Shown in pieces: positions 1 to 9,351 of a stretch of DNA of 64,000 nt. Source of the DNA: Planctomycetota bacterium (GTDB taxonomy: Bacteria; Planctomycetota; UBA1135; UBA2386). How positions within the stretch are numbered: the stretch's first letter is position 1; each line of letters starts with the position of its first letter. The DNA lies in NCBI GenBank assembly GCA_016716265.1, contig JADJWQ010000002.1, positions 333,001 through 397,000 of the forward strand, written 5' to 3'. The position numbers and the translations under genes were made by a program. A model generated the notes under the pieces. That model saw only the letters and a program-made list of their open reading frames with translations, did no database searches and was not told the DNA's origin.

Positions 1-1201
1 CGAGCATGCGATCGAGCGTCGCGAGGTAGGTGTCGCGCTCCGGCGTCAGCTCCGCGATCAGCCGCTGCTCGGGGTCGCCCTCGAACGCGAGCAGCGCCGG
101 TAGCCGCGCGTCGAGGTCCGCGTACTCTCGGTCGCGCGCGCGGGCGCGCGCGTCGAGGACGAGCGGTAGCGCGACCGCGGCGAGCGCGGCGGTCGCGGCG
201 ACGGCGGCGGTCGCGACCGCGCGCGCCGGTCGGCGGCGGCACCAGCGCCGAAGCCGGCCGACGCGCCCGAGCGGGCGGGCGGTGACCGGCCGGTGGTCGA
301 GGAACGCGCGCAGGTCGCTCGCCATGGCCGCCATCGACGGATAGCGGCGCGCGACGTCGCGCTCGAGTGCGCGGTCGACGATCGCACGCAGGTCGCGCGG
401 CAGGCGTGCGTCGAGCGGGGGCGGGTCGTCGCGCAGCAGTTGCACGAAGATCTGCGACGGGGTGCCGACGTACGGTGGCATGCCGCGCAGCAGGTGGTGG
501 AGCACGGCCCCGAGCGCCCAGACGTCGGCGGACGGGAGCGTCGGTGCCTGCGGATCGAGTCGCTCGGGAGCCATGTAGGCGGGCGTGCCGAGCAGCTCGT
601 CGGACAGCGTCATGCTGCCGGCGTCCTCGCGCCAGGCCAGGCCGAAGTCGATCAGCACCGGCGAGCCGTCACGCCGGACGAAGACGTTGGAGGGCTTCAG
701 GTCGCGGTGCACGACGCCGACCTCGTGGCAGTGCTGGAGGCCCTCGGCGAGCTCGGCGCCCCAGCGCACGATCAGTCGGATCGCAGACTCGTCGCGCAGC
801 GCGATGCCGCCCGCGGCCGTGCGCCACGCCGCGAGGTCGAGCGGGTCCTCGACCTCGGTCACGATGCCGAGCAGGTCGGTGCCGTCGAGCAGCTCCATGA
901 CCAGGAACGGGCGGTCGCCGGCGAGCAGTCCGCAGTCGAGCACGCGGACGACGCGCGGGTCCTGCAGTCGGGCCAGCGTGCGGGTCTCGGCGAGGAAGCG
1001 CTCGACGGTCCGCCGGTCGCCGAGGCGCTCGGCCAGGATGGTCTTGATCGCGACGTCGGCGCCGCCGAGCCGCTCGTCGCGGGCGCGGTAGACGGCACCC
1101 ATCGCACCGCGGCCGAGTGGCGCGACGATACGGAAGCGGTCGGCGAGCAGTGCCCCGGGCGCGAGCACGCCGGCGTCGGAATCGGTCGATCGTTCGTTCA
1201 T
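1..1201 (-). CDS. Transmembrane serine/threonine protein kinase (C-terminus cut by window edge)
   Basis: Hanks-type kinase that should phosphorylate Ser/Thr of cytoplasmic targets. The 400 residues in the window show a glycine-rich loop (LGRGAMGAVY, about residues 29-38), the ATP-binding Lys in VAIKTIL (about K53), the catalytic loop HRDLKPSN (about 165-172), DFG (about 185-187) and GTPAYMAPE (about 205-213). After the kinase domain a basic stretch leads into one hydrophobic segment rich in Ala and Val (about 328-349), then a charged Arg/Asp region. The enzyme is therefore probably membrane-anchored with an outer or coiled C-terminus that runs off the window. The ATG is the first sensible start. 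A TACCGT hexamer lies 56 nt upstream on the same strand. The substrate is unknown and no partner phosphatase is adjacent. The kinase assignment is firm; the C-terminal domain cannot be judged. Confidence 0.93.
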   Translation of the reverse strand, partial: MNERSTDSDAGVLAPGALLADRFRIVAPLGRGAMGAVYRARDERLGGADVAIKTILAERLGDRRTVERFLAETRTLARLQDPRVVRVLDCGLLAGDRPFLVMELLDGTDLLGIVTEVEDPLDLAAWRTAAGGIALRDESAIRLIVRWGAELAEGLQHCHEVGVVHRDLKPSNVFVRRDGSPVLIDFGLAWREDAGSMTLSDELLGTPAYMAPERLDPQAPTLPSADVWALGAVLHHLLRGMPPYVGTPSQIFVQLLRDDPPPLDARLPRDLRAIVDRALERDVARRYPSMAAMASDLRAFLDHRPVTARPLGRVGRLRRWCRRRPARAVATAAVAATAALAAVALPLVLDARARARDREYADLDARLPALLAFEGDPEQRLIAELTPERDTYLATLDRML

Positions 1202-1327
1202 GACGCGTCCTCCGTGAGCGCGCACGAGCCGCGGTCCCCGTTGCTGGCACGGCGGGCACGGTAGCGGAACGCGCGCAACCTCGCGACGACCCCGTCGGAG
1301 GGGCTTCGGTCGCGCGGGCGGAGTCGC

Positions 1328-1333
1328 TACCCT
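1328..1333 (+). promoter_or_regulatory. Candidate -10 hexamer TACCCT
   Basis: TACCCT preceded by GC, 44 nt before the GTG start of the lectin-like gene. That gene also has a GGAG ribosome-binding site, so it fits a conventional leadered transcript. No convincing -35 is visible. Confidence 0.35.
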
Positions 1334-1377
1334 CCGACGAGCGATTGCGTCGTGCATCGCGGGAACGGAGGTCGATC

Positions 1378-3852
1378 GTGAAGTTTGCAATCCGTGCGCT
1401 CCGGGAGCGGGCGCTGCTCTCGTCGGTGGTCTTGGCCGTGCCGCTCTCGGCCCAGCTGCAGCCCGGCGGGCAGCCGATCCAGAGCCCGCATACCGGGCGT
1501 TGGTACACGCTGTCACCGCAGCCGGTCACGATCCACGACGCCCGGGACATCGCACGTCGCACCGGGTATCTGGAGCTGGCGGTCATCCGCAGCGAGGCGG
1601 AGCAGGCGTTCATCCGCCTCGTGCTGACCGGGAGCAGCGCGACTACGGTGTGGATCGGATTGACCGACGAGGGCAGCGAGGGCCAGTTCGTCTGGCTCGA
1701 CGGGGAGCCGGTCAGCTACCAGAACTGGCGTCCTGGCGAGCCGAACAACTGCTGCGCGGGCGAGGACTACACCGAGCTCGTGATGCCCACGGCGCAGTGG
1801 AACGACATCGGCGACACGGCGGTGCATCACGCGCTGTTCGAGTTCGACGGTGAGCTCGGCGCCGGCTTCACGCGGACCGCAGACCGCTGGTTCTGGTGCC
1901 CGGTGAACGCGCATTACTTCGCGTTGACACCGCCCGGCTCCTGGGAGGCGGCCGAGCGCTACGCGCAGCGGCTCGGCGGCCATCTCGCGACGATCGACAG
2001 CGCCGGCGAGCAGGCCTGGATCGAGGCGACGCTGCTCGAGCCGAGCGCGCACCCGCTGTGGATCGGCCTGCGGCGAGACGGCGTCGGGCAGCCGTGGCGC
2101 TGGGCGTCCGGCGTTCCCCTCGGCGCCTACACGAACTTCGCCGCGGGTCAGCAGGGCGGCAGCGGGCTGTATGGCATGCTCGGCGACTGTGACAGCGAGC
2201 CGCGCAAGTGGTTCGGCTCGGACGGCCACCTGCGCCCCGCCGGTTGCATGCCGGCGAACCGCGCGCCGCCGCCGCTCGGCGTGCCGGATCGGATCCCGGG
2301 GCTGGTCGAGGTCGATGATCCCTGTGTCGCCGCCACGCGCATGCGGGCGCCGTTCGCTGGCATGCCGCTGATCTACTCGCTCGACGACGACACGGCACTG
2401 GGCACCCGCAATGCCATCCTGCTGCGCTGCGGCGGCTTCGAGACCACGCCGGCGCGCGCGGCCCCCGACGGTCCGGCCGATCCGACCGCGAACTACAACC
2501 CGAGCCTCGGCTCGCTGCGACGGTTCCTCGATGGGATCCCGGTCGAGATCGACGCGTTCAGCCTCGGCTTCGACGACATCCTGGTCGAGCCGGACGGGCA
2601 CGTGTCGGAGCTCGCGGGCGCGAACTGGTTCGGCTTGATCTTCTCCCTGCGCGAGCCGTCGACGCGACCGCTCAATGCGCTGTCCTGCGGCGGGCAGCTC
2701 GGCGACACGAATGTCCGCGGCGACGTCTACGGGTTCCTGTTCGAGTCGTGTGAGCTCCCGTTCGACATGAAGGGGCAGCCGTTCCTGGTCTACGACGACG
2801 ACCTGGTCTCGACGATGACGGCGGGCACGAGCGGTGTGGGTGTGGATGCGCTGGATGCGCACGGGGCGACGCTCTACTCGGCGCTCCGCAGGCTCGATCG
2901 CTACCCGACGGGCGACCCGGCGACCACCTGGGCGTACTTCTCGGTGACGTCGACGACGGCGGCCAACATCCCGAGCACGTGGTTCGTCGGCGGCGTGTCA
3001 CCCGCCGTCTACCGCTCCGGTGCGACCATCTGGCGGATCGCGTACGAACGTGGAACGAACGGCCAGGCCGGTAGCTGGGACAAGGTCCTGCCGTTCATCT
3101 CGCCAGCGGATCTGCTCACCAACGTGCTTCCGCCCGGGAGCTACCCCGAACTCGCGGAAGTCGACGCGCTGTCGGTCGATGCGGGCCGGCAGCGGATCGT
3201 CTTCTCGACGGACGAGCCGGACCTCCCGGAGCTGCTGGTCACGCAGTTCGGTGTCGACGGCGTGCTGCCGACCACCGAGCTGCGGACGGAGCTGAGCTCC
3301 GGTGGACAATCGGCGGGTACCGTCGTAGGAGCCCGTGGTGGTCGCCGGATCGATGCGGTCTGCGCGATCGACCCGCGGTTCATCGAAGCCCAGCGAGGCA
3401 GCGGCGCGGCGTCCTGGCGCAGCCACATCGTCGGCCCGCCCTGCGCGGATCCGCCGGAGATGTTCCCCACCATCAACGCGCTGCCGCGCACGGTCGAGAT
3501 CTCGGCGTTCTTCAGCCCGATCGGGGGCGGCTGCCCGGCGAATTGCCCGCCGGGCGGAGCCGAAGATGCGTGCCTCGACCTGTACGGCTTCGGGATGTCG
3601 GAGTTCGGGCTGGCGCTGCTGAGCGTCGGGTTCCCGGCGTACGGCGCGACCGATTGTCGAGCGGTCTACGCATTCGACGACTTCCGGATCGTCGGGCGGG
3701 CGGCGTCGAATGGCACGCTGCACGTGGTGCTGACCGTGCCCGAGATTCCCGGGCTGTTCGACTCCGGCCAGCCCGTCGACCTGACCTGGTTCTATCTGCC
3801 GAGCAGCGGTGGCGGGTTCGAGCGCTCGCACCGCGTGCGGGTGTGGTTCTGA
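1378..3852 (+). CDS. Secreted protein with two C-type-lectin-like domains
   Basis: An 824-residue exported protein. The GTG start is chosen because GGAG lies 7 nt upstream and it gives a proper signal peptide (KFAIRALRERALLSSVVLAV followed by PLSAQ). A TTG 33 nt earlier is the alternative. Two C-type-lectin-like domains follow at about residues 35-155 and 165-260. The first has WIGLTDEG, YQNWRPGEPNN and WNDI; the second has WIGLRRDG and a W-rich core. These domains usually bind carbohydrate or protein ligands, and the EPNN in domain 1 resembles a calcium/sugar-binding EPN motif. The remaining 550 residues are rich in Cys pairs and match no family I recognise. It converges on the next gene with only 19 nt between. 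A surface or outer-membrane-associated binding role is inferred. Confidence 0.8.
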   Translation: MKFAIRALRERALLSSVVLAVPLSAQLQPGGQPIQSPHTGRWYTLSPQPVTIHDARDIARRTGYLELAVIRSEAEQAFIRLVLTGSSATTVWIGLTDEGSEGQFVWLDGEPVSYQNWRPGEPNNCCAGEDYTELVMPTAQWNDIGDTAVHHALFEFDGELGAGFTRTADRWFWCPVNAHYFALTPPGSWEAAERYAQRLGGHLATIDSAGEQAWIEATLLEPSAHPLWIGLRRDGVGQPWRWASGVPLGAYTNFAAGQQGGSGLYGMLGDCDSEPRKWFGSDGHLRPAGCMPANRAPPPLGVPDRIPGLVEVDDPCVAATRMRAPFAGMPLIYSLDDDTALGTRNAILLRCGGFETTPARAAPDGPADPTANYNPSLGSLRRFLDGIPVEIDAFSLGFDDILVEPDGHVSELAGANWFGLIFSLREPSTRPLNALSCGGQLGDTNVRGDVYGFLFESCELPFDMKGQPFLVYDDDLVSTMTAGTSGVGVDALDAHGATLYSALRRLDRYPTGDPATTWAYFSVTSTTAANIPSTWFVGGVSPAVYRSGATIWRIAYERGTNGQAGSWDKVLPFISPADLLTNVLPPGSYPELAEVDALSVDAGRQRIVFSTDEPDLPELLVTQFGVDGVLPTTELRTELSSGGQSAGTVVGARGGRRIDAVCAIDPRFIEAQRGSGAASWRSHIVGPPCADPPEMFPTINALPRTVEISAFFSPIGGGCPANCPPGGAEDACLDLYGFGMSEFGLALLSVGFPAYGATDCRAVYAFDDFRIVGRAASNGTLHVVLTVPEIPGLFDSGQPVDLTWFYLPSSGGGFERSHRVRVWF

Positions 3853-3871
3853 CGCCGCCGCGGATCGAACG

Positions 3872-5086
3872 TCAGTTCAGCTGGATCACCGCGCCGTTGG
3901 TCATGAAGTGACCGACGCGCGTCGCCGTGATGCAGAGCCCGAATACCTGCGAGTGGATCACGCCGCCGTACAGGGCGGGGTCGTTCGGGATCGGCACCGG
4001 CACGGTGACCGTGCCGCTGCAGGGGCCGCCACCGGTCGAGAACAGACCGTACGGGCCGAGCGCGATCGGCGGTGGGACGAGGTCCACCCAGATCGGGCCG
4101 CACAGCAGCGGCGTGCTGACGTTGCCGCCGCCCGCGGCGAACAGGAAGTATGCGGCGCCGCCCACGGGACCGTCGGTCACCCGCATCTCGAACAGCGGGT
4201 TCGGCAGGTGCGGGTCGCTGGTGCCGGTCAGCGCCGGAGTGCAATTCGGGCACGGTGCCGCGCTGCAGCCGGTGCCGCGGTAGCGCATCGGCTCGGGCAG
4301 GCGCGCGAGGCCGACCAGGTGCACGCCGAGCGACGGGCTGGGCAGCGTGCAGCAATGCAGCGGCCGGCCGTTGAGGTCGACGGTGATCAGGCCGTTGGCG
4401 GAATCCGTCAGGTAGATCTCGCGCTTGCCGCGATCGACGGTGATGCCCTGCACCGGCGGCGTCAGATTGCCGTTCGGGCAGCGCGCCGTGAATTGCAGCC
4501 GGATCTGGCAGCCGCCGGACGGATTGGCGCCCGTGATGTTGAAGACGCGCGCCATGTCGTCGCACACCCACAGCGTGCCGTCCCAGGGATCGATCTCGAT
4601 ACCGGTCAGCGTCAGCAGCGCGGGACCGAAGCTGCAGACCGGGACCGACCGCCCCAACGGGCAGACCGCGGGCGTCATCAGGATGTCGTTGCCGTTGGTC
4701 GTGTAGTAGAGCATCCTGGCGACCGGGTCGATGGCGAGGCCGGTCCAGATGCTGTTCGCGGAGTTGGGAATCCGGCAGCGCTGCAGCACGTTGCATTGCA
4801 GATCGAGCTGTGCGAGCGTGAAGCCGTCGGTGGCCCAGACCGTGCGGTCGAGCCAGTCGTACGCGATGCCTCCGTACGGCGAGCGGATGCTCGACCCGAA
4901 CACGCCCTGGGTCGGGCAGCGGCCGCGCGGCGTGCAGTCGGGCAGGAACTCGTGCACCAGCGAGCCGGTGGCAGCGAGCGAGCCGTCATCGAGCCCGAGC
5001 AGGCTCTGCGCCGGAGTCGGCGCAGTCGCCGCGAGCGCGAGCAGCAGACCGAGCACCGCGCCCGGCCGGCAGCGGGGGTCGTTCAT
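3872..5086 (-). CDS. Secreted beta-propeller-like (NHL/SMP-30-like) protein
   Basis: A 404-residue protein with a signal peptide (GAVLGLLLALAATAPTPAQ) and a run of blade-like repeats of the type GIAYDWLDRTVWATDG, GLAIDPVARMLYYTTNG, GIEIDPWDGTLWVCDD and GITVDRGKREIYLTDS. These are spaced about 45-60 residues apart, as in NHL or SMP-30-like propellers. The second half is Cys-rich (YRGTGCSAAPCPNC) and ends in a beta-sandwich-like tail similar in style to other secreted proteins here. The ATG start is supported by GAGGAG 8 nt upstream. Function is unknown. Propellers of this type serve as binding or lactonase scaffolds, but no metal-ligand set could be assigned. Confidence 0.7.
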   Translation of the reverse strand: MNDPRCRPGAVLGLLLALAATAPTPAQSLLGLDDGSLAATGSLVHEFLPDCTPRGRCPTQGVFGSSIRSPYGGIAYDWLDRTVWATDGFTLAQLDLQCNVLQRCRIPNSANSIWTGLAIDPVARMLYYTTNGNDILMTPAVCPLGRSVPVCSFGPALLTLTGIEIDPWDGTLWVCDDMARVFNITGANPSGGCQIRLQFTARCPNGNLTPPVQGITVDRGKREIYLTDSANGLITVDLNGRPLHCCTLPSPSLGVHLVGLARLPEPMRYRGTGCSAAPCPNCTPALTGTSDPHLPNPLFEMRVTDGPVGGAAYFLFAAGGGNVSTPLLCGPIWVDLVPPPIALGPYGLFSTGGGPCSGTVTVPVPIPNDPALYGGVIHSQVFGLCITATRVGHFMTNGAVIQLN

Positions 5087-5388
5087 GGCGAGGCTCCTCG
5101 TCCGTCGCAGTGCAGGGGGGGCCGCGACGAGACCGTGGCTTCCGTGATTGTCGCGGCCGCGGGGGATCGACGGGGCCGCGTCCGCCTCGCCGGCCGGGTC
5201 GCCGTCGTGGGCCGGCGCGCCGCCCGGGAGCCCGGCGCCGGCGGGACCGGCGACCTCGGGAGCACCCGCTCCCCGTCGACGCCTCGCGGGCCGCGGTCCA
5301 GCGGCGCGGGCGATTCCGGTGCGCCGGTCTCCGGTGCGCGGCCGTGCCAGGGGCGTGACCCCGCGTGCCGGGCGGGCTAGCCGCCGCG
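5087..5388. other. Divergent intergenic region, no recognised element
   Basis: About 300 bp between two divergently transcribed secreted-protein genes. It is very GC-rich. Apart from the GAGGAG site of the minus-strand gene, no clear promoter, repeat, small gene or RNA structure was recognised. Confidence 0.6.
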
Positions 5389-7680
5389 ATGTCGCCCCAC
5401 CCGACCGTCCTCGCGCTGCTCGCGTTCGCGGCCTCGCTCGGCGTTGCGACCGGCGTGCCGGCGCAGCAGCCCGCGCCGCGGGACCTCGACCCCGCCACCG
5501 CGGCACTGGTCCGCGCCGAGTTCGGGCTCGGGCCGTTCGAGCTGCTCGCGGCTTGGACGCGGCGCGAGCTCCCCGAGCGCGCTCGGCTGTTCTTCGAGCC
5601 CCGGGGGCGGAGTGCCGAGCTCACGGTGGCGTTCGTCGCGACCGTCGATCGGGGCCTGTGGTCGGAGGACCCCGACGTCGCGTTCGGCGCCGCCTGTCAC
5701 GTGTCGGAGCGCTCGCTCGACCTCGCTGCGATCGACCGCTACGTGGCGATCACGACGCCGCACCTGTTCGACGCGGAGCTGCGCTTCGACTGGCAGGTGT
5801 TCAAGCACGTGCTGAGTTCGGCACAGGTCGCGCAGGTGCTGGCGACCGCGCCGCCCGCCGACGCGGAGGTGCGGTACTTCGGCGTCATCGACCTGCACCG
5901 CAGCATGCGCGGGGAGCACGTCCCTGCACTGTGCCGGATCCTGCAGGGCCCCGACCCGGTGCTGCGCAGGCAGGCGTTCGACGTGCTCGCCTCGCTCGCA
6001 GCGCTCGGCGACCAGCCGCGCGAGCTGCTCATGCGCACGCTGCTCGCGTGGCCCGGCGACGCGATGCTCGAGGTGGTCGACTACGACGATCCGGCGGCGG
6101 GCCCGGCGTTCGTCCCGCACACCTGCGAGCCCGGTCCCGAGCGGGGCGGCTGGTCGCCGCTGCTGCGCGCCGTGCTGCGTCACTGGTTCGTCGACCTCGC
6201 CCGCGACCGGCATCCCGAGGGTTTCGACGCCTGGCTCGCACGCCAGGCGCAGGCCGAGCAGCCGGGACCGTGGGATGTCGAGCTGGCGCTCGAGCTGCTC
6301 GACAGCGACCTGCAGCACGCGCGGTGGACGGGGCTGCGCGCGCTGCGGGAGGCCTCCGATGATCCGCGGGTGCGTGCGGCGCTCGCGCGCTTCGCGGCGG
6401 ACCCTGCGCGCTCGGAGCTCGACGTCGCGGCCGCCCTGCTGGCGGCGGGTCGACTCGACGAGCTGCGTTCGCGGCTCGCCCACGACTCCAGCGCGTTGCT
6501 CGCCGGTCTGGTCGGCGATCGTGCGCGGACGACGGAGTCGCTCGCGGCGGTGGCGTTCGGCGCGGCTCCGCAGACCGGGCTCGGCGCGCTGCGCGCGCTC
6601 GAGGACGCGTGGCTGGACGGCACGATGGGGCCGCTGACGTTCCCCGAGGCGATGTTCGAGCCGCTGCGCGCGATGCTGGATGCGCGCGTCCAGGACCTCG
6701 ACGTCGACCGGCTGGCGTTCGTCGCCGCGACGTTCCCGGCGCTGCGCACCCGCGCGCTCGCTGACGCGCTGCTCGCACGGAGCTGGGACGCGGAGTTGCC
6801 CGATTCCGTCCTGGCGATGCTCGAGGTGCACGACCGCGACGCTCTGTGCGCCCGCCTCGCCGCGACTGCCGCCGGCGCGGAGTGGCCCGGTGCCGCGCTC
6901 GCGCGGCTGGGTGCGCCGGGTGACGGCGGCGAGCTGGTCCGCTGGGCCGGCGACGACCCGGAGCGCGTCGCGCAGCTCGGCCCGAGCGCCGGAGCCCGCG
7001 AGGTCGGCGCGCGACTGCGCGACCTGTCGACGCTGTCGGCCGCCGACCGCCGGCCGCTGCGGGCTGCGGCGCTGGCGGCGCTCGCGGTCGCCGGGGGGCT
7101 GCCCGAGCGCGTTGCCGCGCAGTGGCGCGCTGCTCTCGAGCGCCTGCCGGACGAGGTCGCGCGCGAGCGGCTCGCGGTGTGGGCGGCGCAGATCGAGGCC
7201 GGCGATGCGGTCGGCGCCGCTCTCCAGCAGGGCCCCGACGCGTTCGTCGACGGGCTTGGCGACTGCCGTGATCCCCGCGCGCTGGCCGCGCTGCGCGCGC
7301 TCCGCAACCGTCCCGGCTGGCACGTGCAGGACACCGTCCTCGAGCTCGCGGTCGCCGGCGATCCGGACGCGCTCGCCGAGTTCCGCGAGGTGCTCGACCG
7401 CCACCTGTACGGCTACCTGGACGACGCCGACCCGTCGCGCCGCAGCCTCGGCGGACAGCTCGCCTGGGCCGACTACTGGCTCGGCGAGCTCGGCACGATC
7501 TGCTGCCGTCGCAATGGCGCGGGCTCCGCTCTCGAGAGCGTGGCCGAGATCGATATCGACAGGTGGCCGGAGGGTGGCGTGCGAACGCAGGAGGCCGCGG
7601 CCCGTGCGTGGTGGCAGCGATTCGGACCGCACCTGCGCCCGAGCCGGCTCGCCGGGCGTCACGTCGTGGCGCCGCATTGA
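5389..7680 (+). CDS. Large secreted HEAT-like repeat protein, function unknown
   Basis: A 763-residue protein starting at an ATG that gives a clean signal peptide (PTVLALLAFAASLGVATGVP, then AQQ). The rest is Ala/Leu/Arg/Asp-rich helical sequence with recurring helix pairs (for example LRALREASDDPRVRAALARF and LAALRALRNRP), typical of HEAT or Armadillo-like solenoids, which act as protein-protein scaffolds. No catalytic motif was seen. The C-terminal 60 residues have more aromatic residues (ADYWLGELGTICC, ARAWWQRFGPHLRP). It sits alone between divergent and co-directional neighbours, so context gives no hint. An exported scaffold or structural role is inferred only. Confidence 0.65.
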   Translation: MSPHPTVLALLAFAASLGVATGVPAQQPAPRDLDPATAALVRAEFGLGPFELLAAWTRRELPERARLFFEPRGRSAELTVAFVATVDRGLWSEDPDVAFGAACHVSERSLDLAAIDRYVAITTPHLFDAELRFDWQVFKHVLSSAQVAQVLATAPPADAEVRYFGVIDLHRSMRGEHVPALCRILQGPDPVLRRQAFDVLASLAALGDQPRELLMRTLLAWPGDAMLEVVDYDDPAAGPAFVPHTCEPGPERGGWSPLLRAVLRHWFVDLARDRHPEGFDAWLARQAQAEQPGPWDVELALELLDSDLQHARWTGLRALREASDDPRVRAALARFAADPARSELDVAAALLAAGRLDELRSRLAHDSSALLAGLVGDRARTTESLAAVAFGAAPQTGLGALRALEDAWLDGTMGPLTFPEAMFEPLRAMLDARVQDLDVDRLAFVAATFPALRTRALADALLARSWDAELPDSVLAMLEVHDRDALCARLAATAAGAEWPGAALARLGAPGDGGELVRWAGDDPERVAQLGPSAGAREVGARLRDLSTLSAADRRPLRAAALAALAVAGGLPERVAAQWRAALERLPDEVARERLAVWAAQIEAGDAVGAALQQGPDAFVDGLGDCRDPRALAALRALRNRPGWHVQDTVLELAVAGDPDALAEFREVLDRHLYGYLDDADPSRRSLGGQLAWADYWLGELGTICCRRNGAGSALESVAEIDIDRWPEGGVRTQEAAARAWWQRFGPHLRPSRLAGRHVVAPH

Positions 7681-7764
7681 CGGCGACCGCCGCTCCGGGA
7701 GGGCCGTCGTCCGCCACTGGACCTCCCGACTTGCGCGCGTCCGTCGATCGCGTTCGATGACGCG

Positions 7765-9327
7765 ATGCTCCCCGTCCGGGTCCGCCGCGCAGCGCGTGCG
7801 CTCGTCACCGTCGCCACGACCCTGCTCGCCGGCTGCGCGGTGGGCACGAAGCTGCCCACGGAGTGCGATCTGCTGATCGCGGGCGGGACGGTCGTCGATG
7901 GCACCGGCGCGCCGGCGCGCCGCGCGGACGTGCTGGTCGCCGGCGACCGCATCGCGGCGATCGTCGCCCCCGGGGCTGCGGACGCCGCCGGCCTGCGCGC
8001 GCGGCGCCGGCTCGACGCGAGCGGCCGGATCGTCGCGCCCGGCTTCATCGACGTGCACGCGCACGGCGAGCCGCTGCGGACGCCGGACTTCGCGAGCTCC
8101 ACCGCGATGGGTGTGACGACGATCTGCCTCGGGCTGGACGGCAGCTCGCCCGATCGCGACGGCGATCTCGAAGCGTTCTTCGCGGCGGTCGAGGCGCGCG
8201 GGGTCGGCCCCAACGTCGCCGCGTTCGTCGGTCACGGCAGCGTGCGCGGACTCGCGGGGGTCGCCGACGGCGCGCCCGCCGATGCGGCCGGCCGCGAACG
8301 GATGGCCGAGCTGGTCGCGCGGGCGCTCGACGCCGGGGCGCTCGGATTGTCGACGGGGCTCGAGTACGTGCCGGGGTGGTTCGCCGACCGCGCGGAGCTC
8401 GCCGCGGTCGCCGGGCCGGTCGGCGCCCGTGGCGCATTGGTCGCGAGCCACGTGCGCAGCGAGGACGCCGATGCGATCGAGGCCGCCGTCGGCGAGCTGC
8501 TGCAGCAATGCGAGGACGCCGGCGCCGCAGCGCACCTGAGCCATGCGAAGGTCGTCCATGCGCGCGAGCCGGTGGCTGCCGAGCGGGTGCTGGCGATGCT
8601 CGACGATGCGCGATCACGCGGGATCCGCGCGACGGCGGACGTCTACCCGTACGTCGCGAGCTACACGGGCCTGTCGATCCTGTTCCCCGACTGGGCGTTG
8701 CCGCCGCACGACTACGCGGAGGTGGTCGCCGATCGCCGCGCCGAGCTGGCGGCGCACCTCCGGCGGCGAGTGGAATCGCGCAACGGACCCGCCGCGACGC
8801 TGTTCGGGAGCGGCCCGTACGCGGCGCGGACCCTCGAGCAGGTCGCGATGGAGCGCGGTGTTCCGTTCGAGGACGTGCTGATCGAGCTCGGCGCCAGCGG
8901 GGCGAGCGCCGCCTACTTCGTGATGGCGGAACCGGTCATGGAGCGCTTCCTGCGCGACGAGCACGTGATGGTCGCGTCGGACGGCAGCCCGACGATGCTG
9001 CACCCTCGCGGCCACGGGACGTTCGCACGCGTGCTCGAGCGCTACGTGCGCGAGCGCGGGATGCTGTCGCTCGAGGCGGCGGTGCACAAGATGACCGGCC
9101 TGCCGGCCGCGACGGTCGGCCTCGCCGACCGCGGCGTGCTGCGCACCGGTGCGATCGCCGACCTCGTCGTGTTCGACCTCGGCCGGGTCCACGACCGCGC
9201 GACCTTCACGGCCCCGTTCGAGCGCGCCGCAGGCTTCGAGCAGGTGCTGGTCGGCGGTGTGCCGGTGATCGCCGACGGCGTGCCCACGGGGGCGCGGCCG
9301 GGCCGCGCGCTGCGCCGCGGCCGCTGA
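7765..9327 (+). CDS. N-acyl-D-amino-acid deacylase (D-aminoacylase), lipoprotein
   Basis: An amidohydrolase-superfamily enzyme of 520 residues that should hydrolyse N-acyl-D-amino acids to D-amino acid plus carboxylate at the cell envelope. Visible features: a lipobox LLAGC near residue 22; the N-terminal beta-sandwich start DLLIAGGTVVDGTGAP; the metal-binding strand GFIDVHAHGE (HxH); a mid-protein SHAKV with a further metal-type His; DVYPYVASYTG; and the family hallmark MVASDGSPTMLHPRGHGTF (catalytic Asp region). The C-terminus returns to the beta-sandwich (GVLRTGAIADLVVFD). Length matches the family. The neighbouring dipeptidase points the other way but suggests scavenging of peptidoglycan or peptide fragments. 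No ribosome-binding site was seen. Confidence 0.88.
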   Translation: MLPVRVRRAARALVTVATTLLAGCAVGTKLPTECDLLIAGGTVVDGTGAPARRADVLVAGDRIAAIVAPGAADAAGLRARRRLDASGRIVAPGFIDVHAHGEPLRTPDFASSTAMGVTTICLGLDGSSPDRDGDLEAFFAAVEARGVGPNVAAFVGHGSVRGLAGVADGAPADAAGRERMAELVARALDAGALGLSTGLEYVPGWFADRAELAAVAGPVGARGALVASHVRSEDADAIEAAVGELLQQCEDAGAAAHLSHAKVVHAREPVAAERVLAMLDDARSRGIRATADVYPYVASYTGLSILFPDWALPPHDYAEVVADRRAELAAHLRRRVESRNGPAATLFGSGPYAARTLEQVAMERGVPFEDVLIELGASGASAAYFVMAEPVMERFLRDEHVMVASDGSPTMLHPRGHGTFARVLERYVRERGMLSLEAAVHKMTGLPAATVGLADRGVLRTGAIADLVVFDLGRVHDRATFTAPFERAAGFEQVLVGGVPVIADGVPTGARPGRALRRGR

Positions 9328-9351
9328 GTAGTCGCGACGTGCCCGGCGCGG

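Noticed and set aside
5377..5384. TAGCCG upstream of 5389 as another leaderless promoter
   Set aside because: The last base is not T and the spacing to the ATG is only 5 nt, outside the 7-12 nt pattern.
5377..8559. Minus-strand open frame of about 1060 codons opposite the HEAT-like and deacylase genes
   Set aside because: A high-GC shadow, rich in Arg, Gln and Ala with no domains. The plus-strand genes have clear signal peptides and motifs.
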